Shown: one piece after another, positions 26,020 to 34,165 of the stretch
How positions within the stretch are numbered: the stretch's first letter is position 1
Layout of the letters: each line of letters opens with the position of its first letter
Assembly: GCA_964464145.1 (NCBI GenBank)
Contig: CAYXFB010000008.1
Coordinates: 1 to 57,657, forward strand
Origin: UBA5399 sp964464145
GTDB lineage: Bacteria > Bacillota > Clostridia > Christensenellales > Christensenellaceae
DNA length: 57,657 nt
Direction of reading: 5' to 3'
Translations under genes and position numbers: made by a program
The notes under the pieces: model-generated
The model's input: the letters and a program-made list of their open reading frames with translations, nothing else
Told to the model about the DNA's origin: nothing
Databases searched by the model: none

Positions 26020-27060
26020 TCAATATACATACAATTGATCGTATTGCGTTCCACTTCCCACAAAATCCGCCATCTGGCCGGACGTCGCCGAAAAAGTGGG
26101 GTCCATGAGCGACCAGTTCGCGCCGTCAAAGTTTATGACCTTGCTCACCGTGCCCGTCTCCGCCGAAAAAACCAGCAGCCAGGCGTGATACACGCCGTCC
26201 GCATAGCCCACGGCCATCTTGGCCGGAATGCCCTGCGAGCGCAGCATAGCTCCCATAAGCGAAGCATAGTCGTAACATATACCGGTCAGCGACGCTAGCG
26301 TCCTATCCGGATCGGGTATATAGCCCGCGGTTATCTCGCCGTTTATGACCTTCTGCGCCATAGTTTCGTCGTATTTTACGTTATCCACAACAAATTTGAA
26401 TATATTCTCTATAACGCCTATCTCATCGTTTGCCGAAGCCGCCAGCTCCGAAGCTTTTTTCACGGCATTGCTGCTTTCCGTGAAGTATATGTTTTGTATC
26501 GGATACAAGAACGGCTTGGCTTGATCGGATATCGAAACTTCCACATCCTCTTCCACCGCCCTTGAATATTTCCCATCCGGGGCACTCTCGTACGCGCCTA
26601 TCTTGTAGCTTCCGTCACCCAGCGGAAAGGAAAAAACCTCGTAAGTTCCATATTTATCTGGCGAGAGATCGTATAGGTAATCCTGCTTGCCGTTACTGTT
26701 TTTCACCTGTATTTTGACGCTCTGGTTATCGCCCTCGTACTTCACCATGAAGTAACCGTCCGCCTTGTTGGAAACGTCTATCGTGAAAAGACCCTTATCA
26801 TCAGCTAGCACTTCGCTGCCCGCAGCCTCCGGCGCCGCTATCTTGGGCGTAGCGTCCCAGCTTCCCTTGGCCGCCGGCGCTCCGCCGCCCGAATCTGCCG
26901 CGCTTTCGCCCGAGCTTCCCGAAGCCAACTGATCCAGCGCGTCCCCCGAAGCTCCGCAGCCCGTCATATAAAGCACAAGCACAAAAAGGACAAACACACA
27001 AACATAAGCACGTTTGCTTGCCGAAAATTTATGTAAAAGCTTCGAAATAACGCCTCTCAC
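26020..27060 (-). CDS. Transglutaminase-like lipoprotein
   Basis: About 346 aa. A signal peptide with lipobox (LVLYMTGCGAS) is followed by a Ser/Gly-rich linker, a beta-rich domain (about residues 80-200) and a transglutaminase-like domain in which the catalytic residues are visible: GICYDYASLMGAMLR (Cys), GYADGVYHAWLLV (His) and WSLMDPTFS (Asp). Such domains act as cysteine proteases or amide-forming enzymes outside the cell. The start is uncertain: a GTG at 27060 is the first credible start after the promoter at 27117-27145. As first gene of the leftward pilus operon it may be a surface component. Confidence 0.82.
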   Translation of the reverse strand: MRGVISKLLHKFSASKRAYVCVFVLFVLVLYMTGCGASGDALDQLASGSSGESAADSGGGAPAAKGSWDATPKIAAPEAAGSEVLADDKGLFTIDVSNKADGYFMVKYEGDNQSVKIQVKNSNGKQDYLYDLSPDKYGTYEVFSFPLGDGSYKIGAYESAPDGKYSRAVEEDVEVSISDQAKPFLYPIQNIYFTESSNAVKKASELAASANDEIGVIENIFKFVVDNVKYDETMAQKVINGEITAGYIPDPDRTLASLTGICYDYASLMGAMLRSQGIPAKMAVGYADGVYHAWLLVFSAETGTVSKVINFDGANWSLMDPTFSATSGQMADFVGSGTQYDQLYVY

Positions 27061-27116
27061 TCCAGTGTACCCGCTCTTTTTGCACAATATAAACCACTTC
27101 TGCAGTATCCTATTAA

Positions 27117-27145
27117 AGTATAATATATATGATCTGTTATGTAAA
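27117..27145 (-). promoter_or_regulatory. Promoter of the pilus operon
   Basis: TTTACA (27145-27140), a 17-bp spacer and TATACT (27122-27117) on the minus strand. It lies 57 bp before the proposed GTG start and rules out longer upstream starts. Confidence 0.6.
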
Positions 27146-27429
27146 GCGGCGCAACTTTTTTGACCCAAAATATATCAGATTATTAATAAATAGTATATTT
27201 CATAAGCCACGCGCACACCCATACACATAAGCCCTCCGCCCAAAGGCGCATTCGCCACGCAGTCAACATTACATTGCCGCAAGCGGAGTATATACGCTTT
27301 TCACCACACATCACGACTCAAAGCCGATTTTTAATATTATATATTTAAAATCGCAATTTGTACAGTATTTATAAATTTTTTACGTAGTTTGCAAATATTT
27401 GCACCCCATAGGCACATTTTCTCATAGTT
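27146..27429. other. Gene-free AT-rich intergenic stretch
   Basis: Between the pilus promoter and the DHH-gene terminator I see no ORF with a ribosome site and no recognisable RNA. It contains many A/T runs, such as TTATTAATAAATAGTATA. It may simply separate two leftward units. Confidence 0.5.
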
Positions 27430-27458
27430 AAAAAAAGAACGGTGCATCCGTTCTTTTT
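27430..27458 (-). terminator. Terminator of the DHH phosphoesterase gene
   Basis: On the minus strand AAAAAGAACGG, loop ATGCA, CCGTTCTTTTT and further T: an 11-bp stem with a U-run, 17 bp after the stop codon. Confidence 0.9.
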
Positions 27459-27474
27459 CGTTTTTCACATAATA

Positions 27475-28389
27475 TCAGCCATCCGCGTTCATCTTAGCGG
27501 CCAGCTCCTCAATAACTCTATCCGCATCCTCGTAAGGCACCTGGCAGGTACCAACCTGCTTGTGTCCGCCGCCGCCGTATTTCAGCATCAGCGCACCCAC
27601 ATCCGTATTAGAGCTGCGGTTTATAACGCTGTAACCCACCGCTATGGGGCAGTTTTGCTTGCCGCGTCCATCCACAACCCACATGGATATATTCTGCTCC
27701 GGGTACAGACTGTACACCACAAAGCGATTGCCCGCATATATGGGTTCCACGTTGCGCAGATCGGATATTATAACGTTGCCCTGGGTGCGCGTGTGCTCCT
27801 TCACCATTTCTCTGAACAGCGCGTCCTGCTCGAAATACAGCTCCACCCTTTCCTTTACATCCGGATTTTCCAGTATCTCATCTATATCCTGCGTACGGCA
27901 GGCGTCTATAAGCGTCTCCATAAGCTCGTAATTGCTTATTCTGAAGTTACGGAACCTTCCAAGGCCGGTTCTCGGATCCATTATGAAGCCCAGCAGCACC
28001 CAGCCCGACGGATTCAATATTTCGTCCACGGTCAGCTTGGCGGCGTCCACCTTATCGACGGCCTTCACCATTTCCACGAAGTGGGGCAGGCGCTCCGCTC
28101 CGCCGTAATAATCGAATATCACGCGCGCGGCACTGTCCGCCAGACGGCTTTCGCCCTCGAAATCAACATACTTGCCTAGCCTCTCGCTCTCGCTGGAGTG
28201 ATGGTCGAACCAGAGTTTGCATCCCTCGGCGTAAGGCACGTTCGCCAATACGTCATCCACCCGCACATCCACCAGGCCGTCCTGTATATCCTTGGGATGC
28301 ACAAATTTCCATGAATCTATTATCCCCAGCTCCTTCAAAAGCGCTCCGCACGCCAACCCGTCAAAATCCGATCTTGTTAATAACCGCAT
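27475..28389 (-). CDS. DHH-family phosphoesterase
   Basis: 304 aa. The N terminus MRLLTRSDFDGLACGALL has the DHH-family metal-binding aspartates, followed by LWFDHHSSE (the DHH motif) and a C-terminal DHHA1 domain with GGGGHKQVGTCQV. Families with this layout include nanoRNases, oligonucleotide or c-di-AMP/pApA phosphodiesterases and exopolyphosphatase-like enzymes. Which substrate applies is not readable here. ATG 28389 has TGGAGAAA upstream. Confidence 0.88.
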   Translation of the reverse strand: MRLLTRSDFDGLACGALLKELGIIDSWKFVHPKDIQDGLVDVRVDDVLANVPYAEGCKLWFDHHSSESERLGKYVDFEGESRLADSAARVIFDYYGGAERLPHFVEMVKAVDKVDAAKLTVDEILNPSGWVLLGFIMDPRTGLGRFRNFRISNYELMETLIDACRTQDIDEILENPDVKERVELYFEQDALFREMVKEHTRTQGNVIISDLRNVEPIYAGNRFVVYSLYPEQNISMWVVDGRGKQNCPIAVGYSVINRSSNTDVGALMLKYGGGGHKQVGTCQVPYEDADRVIEELAAKMNADG

Positions 28390-28460
28390 AACGATTTTCT
28401 CCAGTTCCGTATATGATTTAATTCCGCAAAGCGAAATCAATCGTTTTTAAATTTAATATA

Positions 28461-28489
28461 ATTATATCCGATAATTTTTAATTGCGCAA
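28461..28489 (-). promoter_or_regulatory. Candidate promoter of the DHH gene
   Basis: TTGCGC (28489-28484), a 17-bp spacer and TATAAT (28466-28461) on the minus strand, about 72 bp upstream of the start codon. The -10 is perfect but the -35 is weak. Confidence 0.45.
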
Positions 28490-28521
28490 TTATACCATTT
28501 ACAATTTTTTATATTTTGTTG

Positions 28522-28558
28522 AAAATTAAAACCGCCGCGTTTTTGAAGTACGCGGCGG
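28522..28558 (-). terminator. Terminator downstream of the rpiB-like gene
   Basis: On the minus strand CCGCCGCGT, loop ACTTCAAAA, ACGCGGCGG then TTTTAATTTT. It lies after palindromic element C, so the rpiB transcript would run through the element. Confidence 0.85.
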
Positions 28559-28581
28559 CAATTTTCACGCTTTAGATGGTA

Positions 28582-28662
28582 TTATACCAATTCCGATTTA
28601 AAACATCTGTTTTAAATCACGCGCAATCCTGTTTTTGATATTTTTATCTGGAATCAATATTA
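28582..28662 (-). repeat. Palindromic element, short copy C
   Basis: An 75-bp core (28585-28659) with inverted ends TACCAATTCC and GGAATCAATA, flanked by TTA on both sides (28582-28584, 28660-28662). The right TTA is the stop codon of the rpiB-like gene. It keeps one perfect hairpin, GATTTAAAAC-ATCT-GTTTTAAATC, whose core AAAACATCTGTTTT is identical to copy A. The middle hairpins are missing, so it looks like an internal-deletion derivative. Confidence 0.75.
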
Positions 28663-29139
28663 TTTCATCCATTCTCTCTCGGTTTCCTGTATTGCGCAAT
28701 AGCAGCCCTGCAAAAATTCAGGATCTGCCGGCGGGAATCCCTGTGAAAATTCGGCTTCGAGGAATGCGTCCACCATCATGTAGGCAAGCTGGGGCGCTAT
28801 CAAAAATCCACCCATGGAAAGCACGTTGCAGTTGTTTATTATCTTGCAGAGGCGCGCCGTTGTAACGCTCTCGCACAGGCCGCAGTATACGCCCTGGAAC
28901 TTGTTTGCAACTATATTCACGCCCATGCCCGTTCCGCAAAACAGCAAGCCTCGCTCAAATTCCTTGCTGGATATCTTTTCGCCCACTCTGGCGCCCACGT
29001 TATAATAGTCCATCGGCGCATCCGGCGAAGGCATGCCCACGTCAACTATCTCGTAACCCTTGTCTTCCAAATAGGCTTTTACGCTCTCCTTGAGGTCATA
29101 TCCGGCCGGATCCGCTCCCACTACTAATCTCTTTGACAT
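28660..29139 (-). CDS. RpiB/LacAB-family sugar-phosphate isomerase (divergent)
   Basis: 159 aa. The fold signature is clear: VVGADPAGYDLK at the N terminus and GLLFCGTGMGVNIVANK with the catalytic cysteine in the middle. The classic DHAG motif reads DPAG, so the histidine is proline, and the region after the active site (GLCESVTTARLCKIINN) is cysteine-rich and unlike ribose-5-phosphate isomerase B. This suggests another aldose-ketose isomerase (for example a tetrose or keto-sugar phosphate), not a housekeeping RpiB; that is inference. ATG 29139 follows AAAGGAAAA. The longer frame upstream has no ribosome site. Confidence 0.8.
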   Translation of the reverse strand: MSKRLVVGADPAGYDLKESVKAYLEDKGYEIVDVGMPSPDAPMDYYNVGARVGEKISSKEFERGLLFCGTGMGVNIVANKFQGVYCGLCESVTTARLCKIINNCNVLSMGGFLIAPQLAYMMVDAFLEAEFSQGFPPADPEFLQGCYCAIQETEREWMK

Positions 29140-29256
29140 TGTTTGATTTTCCTTTCGTTTTTGGAGTTTTTGTAGCGCTGCAATAAATATTATGATTGGT
29201 ATAGCCGAACGCCTTTTTAAAGACGCCTTGCACACGGCTTCACCTATGTTATTTTG

Positions 29257-29284
29257 ATTATACCATCCCCCAAGCCGCTGTCAA
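29257..29284 (-). promoter_or_regulatory. Promoter of the rpiB-like gene
   Basis: TTGACA (29284-29279), a 16-bp spacer and TATAAT (29262-29257): both boxes perfect. It gives a 5' leader of about 110 nt with no clear riboswitch fold. Confidence 0.8.
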
Positions 29285-29358
29285 GAAATTTGTGGGAACA
29301 ATTTCATACATTTTTTTGAAAAATCTCGCCGCAGAGATAAGTGCCAGCTTTGGAGGCA

Positions 29359-29394
29359 CAAAAAAGACGGCGCAAACAAACCGCGCGCCGCCTT
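29359..29394 (-). terminator. Terminator of the peptidoglycan-binding lipoprotein gene
   Basis: On the minus strand a 10-bp stem with one mismatch (AAGGCGGCGC / GCGCCGTCTT) and a TTTTTT tail, 23 bp after the stop codon. Confidence 0.85.
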
Positions 29395-29416
29395 GTTTCT
29401 TTACCGTATAGTGCTA

Positions 29417-29887
29417 TCAGCCTGCTTTTTTGGCGTCCTCAGAGAACAGCACCTTTTTGGTTCCGCTGCCCACTATGCCGTCCGCATCCAGATCGTTTTT
29501 CTTCTGGAACTTTTTCACGGCAGATTCCGTATCCGTACCGTAATAGCCCGTCACCTTATCAAGATAGCCCAGCTCCTCCAAACGCTCCTGCACCTTTGTT
29601 ACCTCCGCGTTTTCATCCTTCAGCTTCATTGGACCGCTGCTGGAGCTTGCGCTGGCACTGGCCTCAGGCGTGGGAGAGGGCGTGGCCTCGGGCGTGGGTG
29701 TGGGAGAGGGCGAAGGCGTGGGCGGCGGCGTGGGCGTTTCCGCCGGCATGGGTGTAGACTGCGTGGTCTGTATAGGCTCGGGAGAATCCGTAGGCGCTTC
29801 CACATTCTTGTCTCCGCAGGCCGCAAATATTGTCACGCACATCAAACCCGCAACCGCCAAACTCGTAATTTTCGCAAATTTCTTCAT
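29417..29887 (-). CDS. Lipoprotein with Pro/Thr-rich stalk and peptidoglycan-binding domain
   Basis: About 156 aa. The signal peptide ends in a lipobox (IFAACGDK). A low-complexity stalk of Pro-Thr/Ser repeats (about residues 45-90, with PTP, PSP and SAS units) spans the wall. The last 65 residues are a PG_binding_1 domain (VTKVQERLEELGYL, then YGTDTESAVKKFQKKN). It should be lipid-anchored with the domain on peptidoglycan. ATG 29887 has AGAGAGG upstream. It is monocistronic, with its own promoter and terminator. Confidence 0.9.
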   Translation of the reverse strand: MKKFAKITSLAVAGLMCVTIFAACGDKNVEAPTDSPEPIQTTQSTPMPAETPTPPPTPSPSPTPTPEATPSPTPEASASASSSSGPMKLKDENAEVTKVQERLEELGYLDKVTGYYGTDTESAVKKFQKKNDLDADGIVGSGTKKVLFSEDAKKAG

Positions 29888-29950
29888 TGATAAAACCTCT
29901 CTTCGCTTTAGCATAAATTTTCAAATCTCTTAAGCTATAATACCATCCAT

Positions 29951-29980
29951 ATTATACCCCAAAAATGAACTTCCTGTCAT
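29951..29980 (-). promoter_or_regulatory. Promoter of the lipoprotein gene
   Basis: ATGACA (29980-29975), an 18-bp spacer and TATAAT (29956-29951) on the minus strand, 64 bp upstream of the ATG. Confidence 0.55.
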
Positions 29981-30210
29981 CACAATCTAAAGATTTTATA
30001 ACAATTTGTTCACAATATATCCGGCGGGCGCCAAAGGCATACGGCCGCGCCCTACCACTATATCAATTAGTCGCTTACCGATGGTCTTTTGTTCCCTTAT
30101 TTGATCAAAATTTTGGTTTATTTTCTATTTTATTCAGATGACCGCACCCATGGCGAGCCCGATTTTCAACTCCGCTCACATACTTGTGTGAGGATTGATT
30201 ATGCAGGGTA
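29981..30210. other. Gene-free intergenic stretch
   Basis: No ORF with a credible start is seen. A small inverted repeat CTCACA-TACTTG-TGTGAG (near 30176-30193) lies just after the stop of the activase gene but lacks a T-run. Confidence 0.45.
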
Positions 30211-31863
30211 TCAAACGGACTCCAGCGCGAACAGCGCCGCGCCCAGCGCTCCCGTAAGCTGCGGCTCTTCCGGCACCAGCACCGCTTCGCCCAGCCGCTC
30301 CGAAAGCGCGCTCACCACGTCCGCGTTCTGCGCCACGCCGCCCGTCATAACAAAGGGACCAGAGCAATCCTCGCGCACCGCCATAGCCAGCAGCTTGTTT
30401 GCCACCGAGCCGTTTATGCCGTGCACTATATCCGCAATGGCCGTTCCCTCCGCCAGCAGCGAAACCACCTCAGACTCGGCAAAAACCGCGCAGGTGCTGG
30501 TTATGCTGACGTCCTTTTCCCACGCCTGGCCGGCCGCGCCCAAGCCGTTTATGGGAATCCCCAGCTTTTCGGCCATCATTTCCATGAAGCGACCCGTTCC
30601 CGCCGCGCATTTATCGTTCATGAGAAAATCGGTCACGCCGCCCTCGCCATCCAGCTTTATCACCTTGCAATCCTGCCCGCCCACGTCTATTACCGTGGCC
30701 GCGCCCGGAAATATGTGGCTTGCGCCCTTAGCGTGGCAGGTTATTTCCGTTATGTCCCTGTCTATATCCGGCAGCACATTCCTGCCGTAGCCCGTGGCCA
30801 CGGTATAGCAAACCAAGCTTCGGTCTATACCCTTTTGCTTTAGCAGCACATCCACCAATATCTTGGCGCTCTGCTGGCATTTTTCGCCGGTGGAAAGGCT
30901 GCCCTTGGCCACAATATTGCCCGCCACGTCCAGTATAACGGCGTTTGTGCTGGCCGAACCGCTATCTATGCCCACGTAGTAGCCATTCCGCTTACGCCGC
31001 TTGGGCTGCGTGCTTCCCGCCGCGAGAGCGCCGGCCAGCCAGCCGTTGGACTCCAAAAATGACTGTATGCGCGATGCCGCCTGCGCCCTTCCCGAAGCGG
31101 AAAACTCCGTTTCAAGCTCCAGCTCAGGCAGGTGCGCGCCCATTTCGGCCTGCGCCATGCCGTAAAAATCACAATGCGCCGCGCTGTGATGCAGTATTCC
31201 CTCTGTTCCCTTTGCCGCGTACACCCTCGCCCTGTCCGTCTCGCCCGCGTGCAGCACGGGAAGCTGGCACAAAAGCTGTGCCGCGTACCAGTCTATAACA
31301 CTGCGCCCATCCTCGCCGCGCGCGTTCACATCGTCAAAATGCCTCCGCATGTTGGAGCAGCTGTAATCCACGGCCGAAATGGTTCCGTCCACTTCGAACA
31401 CGGGCGTCACCCAGTCCGGCAGGCAGGCGCCCAGCGCCGCTATATGCTCGTGCGGAGGCTCTGCCTTGCCCCGCGCGATGGCCGCCACAAAGCACTCCAT
31501 ATCGAATCCCTTGCCCGTATCCACCGCCAGCCGCTGTATAAAGCCCTTAACTTCGCGCGCGAATTGCCGCTCCGCTTCCTCGCCGCTCACCTTGGGCAGC
31601 GCCAAGCGGTATATTTTAACGCCTGCCTCCTGCTCCAGCACATCAGCCACCCGCCGCAAAGATTCGCAGCAGCCGGGCAGCACAAGCGCTTCGTAGCCGC
31701 CGCGCAGACCGGCCAGCAATACGGCTTTAGCGTAGCCGCACACGTTTCTTATATATTCATCCGCGCCCGCGGTATGCTCAAGATCCAGCTCCATAACAGC
31801 CGATTCTATTCCGAAAGCCTCCAGCACTTCCACGGGCGTGTATCTGCTAACATATCCAATCAT
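30211..31863 (-). CDS. 2-Hydroxyacyl-CoA dehydratase-like/activase fusion (BcrA/HgdC type)
   Basis: 550 aa. The N-terminal half (GYVSRYTPVEVLEAFGIES, then LVLPGCCESLRR) resembles the HgdB/D subunit family of 2-hydroxyacyl-CoA dehydratases. From about residue 290 it is a BcrA/BadF-type activase: ASKHA ATPase start YVGIDSGSASTNAVI, FeS cysteines in NDKCAAGTGRF and SITSTCAVFAESEV, and VIDVGGQDCK. Separate activases inject an electron into the dehydratase using ATP. The fusion could reduce some other substrate or double-cubane cluster. No CoA-transferase or acyl-CoA genes flank it. GGGGAGG lies upstream of the ATG. Confidence 0.85.
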   Translation of the reverse strand: MIGYVSRYTPVEVLEAFGIESAVMELDLEHTAGADEYIRNVCGYAKAVLLAGLRGGYEALVLPGCCESLRRVADVLEQEAGVKIYRLALPKVSGEEAERQFAREVKGFIQRLAVDTGKGFDMECFVAAIARGKAEPPHEHIAALGACLPDWVTPVFEVDGTISAVDYSCSNMRRHFDDVNARGEDGRSVIDWYAAQLLCQLPVLHAGETDRARVYAAKGTEGILHHSAAHCDFYGMAQAEMGAHLPELELETEFSASGRAQAASRIQSFLESNGWLAGALAAGSTQPKRRKRNGYYVGIDSGSASTNAVILDVAGNIVAKGSLSTGEKCQQSAKILVDVLLKQKGIDRSLVCYTVATGYGRNVLPDIDRDITEITCHAKGASHIFPGAATVIDVGGQDCKVIKLDGEGGVTDFLMNDKCAAGTGRFMEMMAEKLGIPINGLGAAGQAWEKDVSITSTCAVFAESEVVSLLAEGTAIADIVHGINGSVANKLLAMAVREDCSGPFVMTGGVAQNADVVSALSERLGEAVLVPEEPQLTGALGAALFALESV

Positions 31864-31944
31864 AAAAACACCTGCGCCTCCCCGGTAAAATCATCTTGTC
31901 GCATTCTATGATACCATAAAGCTTCAAAACTTCACATATTTTAC

Positions 31945-33405
31945 CTAAATATTTTCCTCACCCGCCATGCTCCTGCGCTGGAATTCGCTGCCCTCGTAGG
32001 CCTGCCTCACCTCGGGTGCCACCACCTGCTCTATCCCGCAGCTGCGGCCATAGCACTTGCCCGGCGTGTGGGCTTCGCGCACAGGTTCCCAGGGCAGCTC
32101 TCCCGTGCGCATGAATGTGGCGAAATCCGCGCGCAGCTCACGGCTTATTCGCTTTATGCGGCCGCGCAAAGGCGAAAGCCAAAATATGGGCCGCGTTATG
32201 CCACGGCTGTAGTTGCCGAACAAAAACGGTATATCGGTGGAATGAAAAGCGTGCAGGCCGGATATGCGCGCCGCCGCCGTCTCATAGTCGAAACGGTACA
32301 TAAAGGTGGGGGCATGGCGGCTGTAGGCCTCGCCAAACCATACGCCGGCCATGCGAAAAACAAGATCGGACATCAGCATCTTGCGCCCGCGCTTCCCATA
32401 TCTTTCGTAAGCGCCGGATATGCGCGCCGCGACCTCGCCCTCCTCGGCGGAAGCTCCGTCCCTAAAAACGTCGCCTATCTCTATAACGTTTTTGAGCCGC
32501 TCCACAAACAAGAAGGACATTTCCTCCCGCGTGGTGCCTATCAGCATGGGTATATCCCTTCCCGCGCCGCGCGCCGCCAGCGGTATGGGGTGATCCTCTA
32601 TGAGCTTGCCGTCCACCACCAGCGAGAAGGTGGCCGCTCCAAGGCCGCTCTTATGCGCAAAGCCGCGCTGCGCCGCCTGCAGCTTTTGGGCGGGTGCGAT
32701 TCTTAGCTGCTCCACGCTCTCTATTCCCGCCTGCCGCAAATATTTGCGCGCTATATCCTGTGCCGTAGCTCGAGATTGCAGCAGCGTGGGCGCGCCGCTC
32801 ATCATTATGGCCTTGGAAATGTAGGGCCGCGCCGCAGAACACAGCGCCAGCGCACAAGAGCAATAGGCCCCTGCGGACTGACCGCACACCGTTATGTTGT
32901 TCGGATCTCCGCTAAAGGCCTCTATATTCTCATGCGTCCACCTCAGCGCGGCAATTATATCCGTAAAGCCGCAGTTGGGCGCAAAGCGTTCATCCACAAT
33001 GGAAAAATCCATAAAGCCGAACACGCCCAGACGGTAGTTTATAGTCACCACCACCGCGCCCGTCTCACGCGCAAGCAGGCTTGCCTCAAACTCGCCGTCA
33101 CTGCCCGCACCCTGACAGAACGAACCGCCGTGTATAAAAAACAGCACGGGCAAACTCTTCCCCGCCGGCTTCCATATATTCAGCGTAAGACAATCCTCCG
33201 AGGCGCTGCCCTGCGGGTAGTCCTGATGGCAAACATTTCCGAATCGCGTGGTGTCCAGCACGCCGCTCCATCGCTCCGCCTCCTGCGCAGTCCGAAACCG
33301 CAGCTCGCCCACCGGCGGACGCGCGTATGGTATGCCCCTCCAAATCGTTATATCATGCTGCGTCGCTCCTCTAGCGGCGCCTTTTTTAGTTTCCGCAACG
33401 CACAT
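31945..33405 (-). CDS. Type-B carboxylesterase
   Basis: 486 aa alpha/beta-hydrolase. The N-terminal signature FRGIPYARPPVGELRF-like stretch (WRGIPYARPPVGELRF), SEDCLTLNIWKP and the oxyanion site FFIHGGSFCQG are intact. The nucleophile serine lies in CGQSAGAY, with the acidic residue near GTTREEMSFLF and the histidine in GLHAFHSTDIPF. No signal peptide, so it is probably cytosolic. The substrate is unknown (p-nitrobenzyl-esterase type). It begins 2 bp after the stop of the DUF6483-type gene, sharing GAGGAATGAG. Confidence 0.92.
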   Translation of the reverse strand: MCVAETKKGAARGATQHDITIWRGIPYARPPVGELRFRTAQEAERWSGVLDTTRFGNVCHQDYPQGSASEDCLTLNIWKPAGKSLPVLFFIHGGSFCQGAGSDGEFEASLLARETGAVVVTINYRLGVFGFMDFSIVDERFAPNCGFTDIIAALRWTHENIEAFSGDPNNITVCGQSAGAYCSCALALCSAARPYISKAIMMSGAPTLLQSRATAQDIARKYLRQAGIESVEQLRIAPAQKLQAAQRGFAHKSGLGAATFSLVVDGKLIEDHPIPLAARGAGRDIPMLIGTTREEMSFLFVERLKNVIEIGDVFRDGASAEEGEVAARISGAYERYGKRGRKMLMSDLVFRMAGVWFGEAYSRHAPTFMYRFDYETAAARISGLHAFHSTDIPFLFGNYSRGITRPIFWLSPLRGRIKRISRELRADFATFMRTGELPWEPVREAHTPGKCYGRSCGIEQVVAPEVRQAYEGSEFQRRSMAGEENI

Positions 33406-33406
33406 C

Positions 33407-33790
33407 TCATTCCTCTTTTATGCCCGCCTTGCCGCATATCGAGCGAACCTCTGTCAGCCCGTCCAATATCTCCTGCTGCGAAAAATCGTTTTTGGCAAGC
33501 TCCGCCTCGTCCATCTCGGCCAGCCTTGTGTAAAAATCCAGCGCCACCTTCAGGTATTCGGCGCGCGGGTGCTCCGTTATATTTTCGAAAAGCAGATCCT
33601 CCGCCTCGTTTATTTTTCCCTCCGCAACCATGGTGTCCAGCGTGTATGAAAGATAGGCCTCGCCCGAAAGCTCGCCGCTCTCCGTTATCATGGTATCTAG
33701 CGGATTATAGTTCGATTTTAAATTCAGCATTTTCGCTAACCCTCCACCCAGCAATTCAATTTGTCTAAGCACGTAATCCTTTTGGAACAT
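33407..33790 (-). CDS. DUF6483-type helical protein
   Basis: 127 aa, predicted all-helical. The start MFQKDYVLRQIELLGGGLAK is the recurrent N terminus of a clostridial family I associate with DUF6483. The rest (YLSYTLDTMVAEGKINEAED, then YLKVALDFYTRLAEM) resembles tetratricopeptide-like helices. Function unknown. It is tightly packed between a zincin-like gene and the carboxylesterase. Confidence 0.72.
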   Translation of the reverse strand: MFQKDYVLRQIELLGGGLAKMLNLKSNYNPLDTMITESGELSGEAYLSYTLDTMVAEGKINEAEDLLFENITEHPRAEYLKVALDFYTRLAEMDEAELAKNDFSQQEILDGLTEVRSICGKAGIKEE

Positions 33791-33793
33791 GGC

Positions 33794-34165
33794 TCAAAAT
33801 CCCCGTTCTCTGTACCTTTGCAGCCTTTTTGCGTCCTCTATCTCAAGATCCACCTCGCCCGCTAGCGACTCTACATGATGCACAAATTCGTGCTTGAGCG
33901 TCTTTTCAAGCTCCCGCTTCATCACAGCCTCCGAAGCCTCTCCATACATTTTTTGAAAGGAGCCGCCGTACATCATTATATACCTGCCCATCATCGTGTC
34001 GCGGTGATATTCGCCCATTATATAAAGATCGTTGTTGCGCGCCTGCTGGTGGTATTTCACGTCGGGCGAAAGCACGATGCCGCCGTTGAGCTTTTCGTAT
34101 ATCTCCTTGGGCAGTTTCTCCGCTATTTCGTCCAGCATACTGTTTATCTTATCAAGTTCTATCAT
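33794..34165 (-). CDS. Zincin-like metallopeptidase family protein
   Basis: 123 aa. The zinc motif HEFVHHVESLAGEVDLEIED holds HExxH near residue 92 and downstream acidic residues as third ligand. The size and the GEYHRDTMMGRYIMMYGGSF region match small 'metallopeptidase family' proteins of clostridia whose substrates are unknown. GGAGG sits 5 nt before the ATG, inside the preceding small gene, which overlaps by 4 bp. No signal peptide. Confidence 0.8.
   Translation of the reverse strand: MIELDKINSMLDEIAEKLPKEIYEKLNGGIVLSPDVKYHQQARNNDLYIMGEYHRDTMMGRYIMMYGGSFQKMYGEASEAVMKRELEKTLKHEFVHHVESLAGEVDLEIEDAKRLQRYRERGF

Noticed and set aside
29600..29800. Repetitive GGCGTGGG-type sequence that might suggest a CRISPR or minisatellite
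   Set aside because: It encodes the Pro-Thr/Ser stalk of the lipoprotein; units are irregular and there are no spacers.
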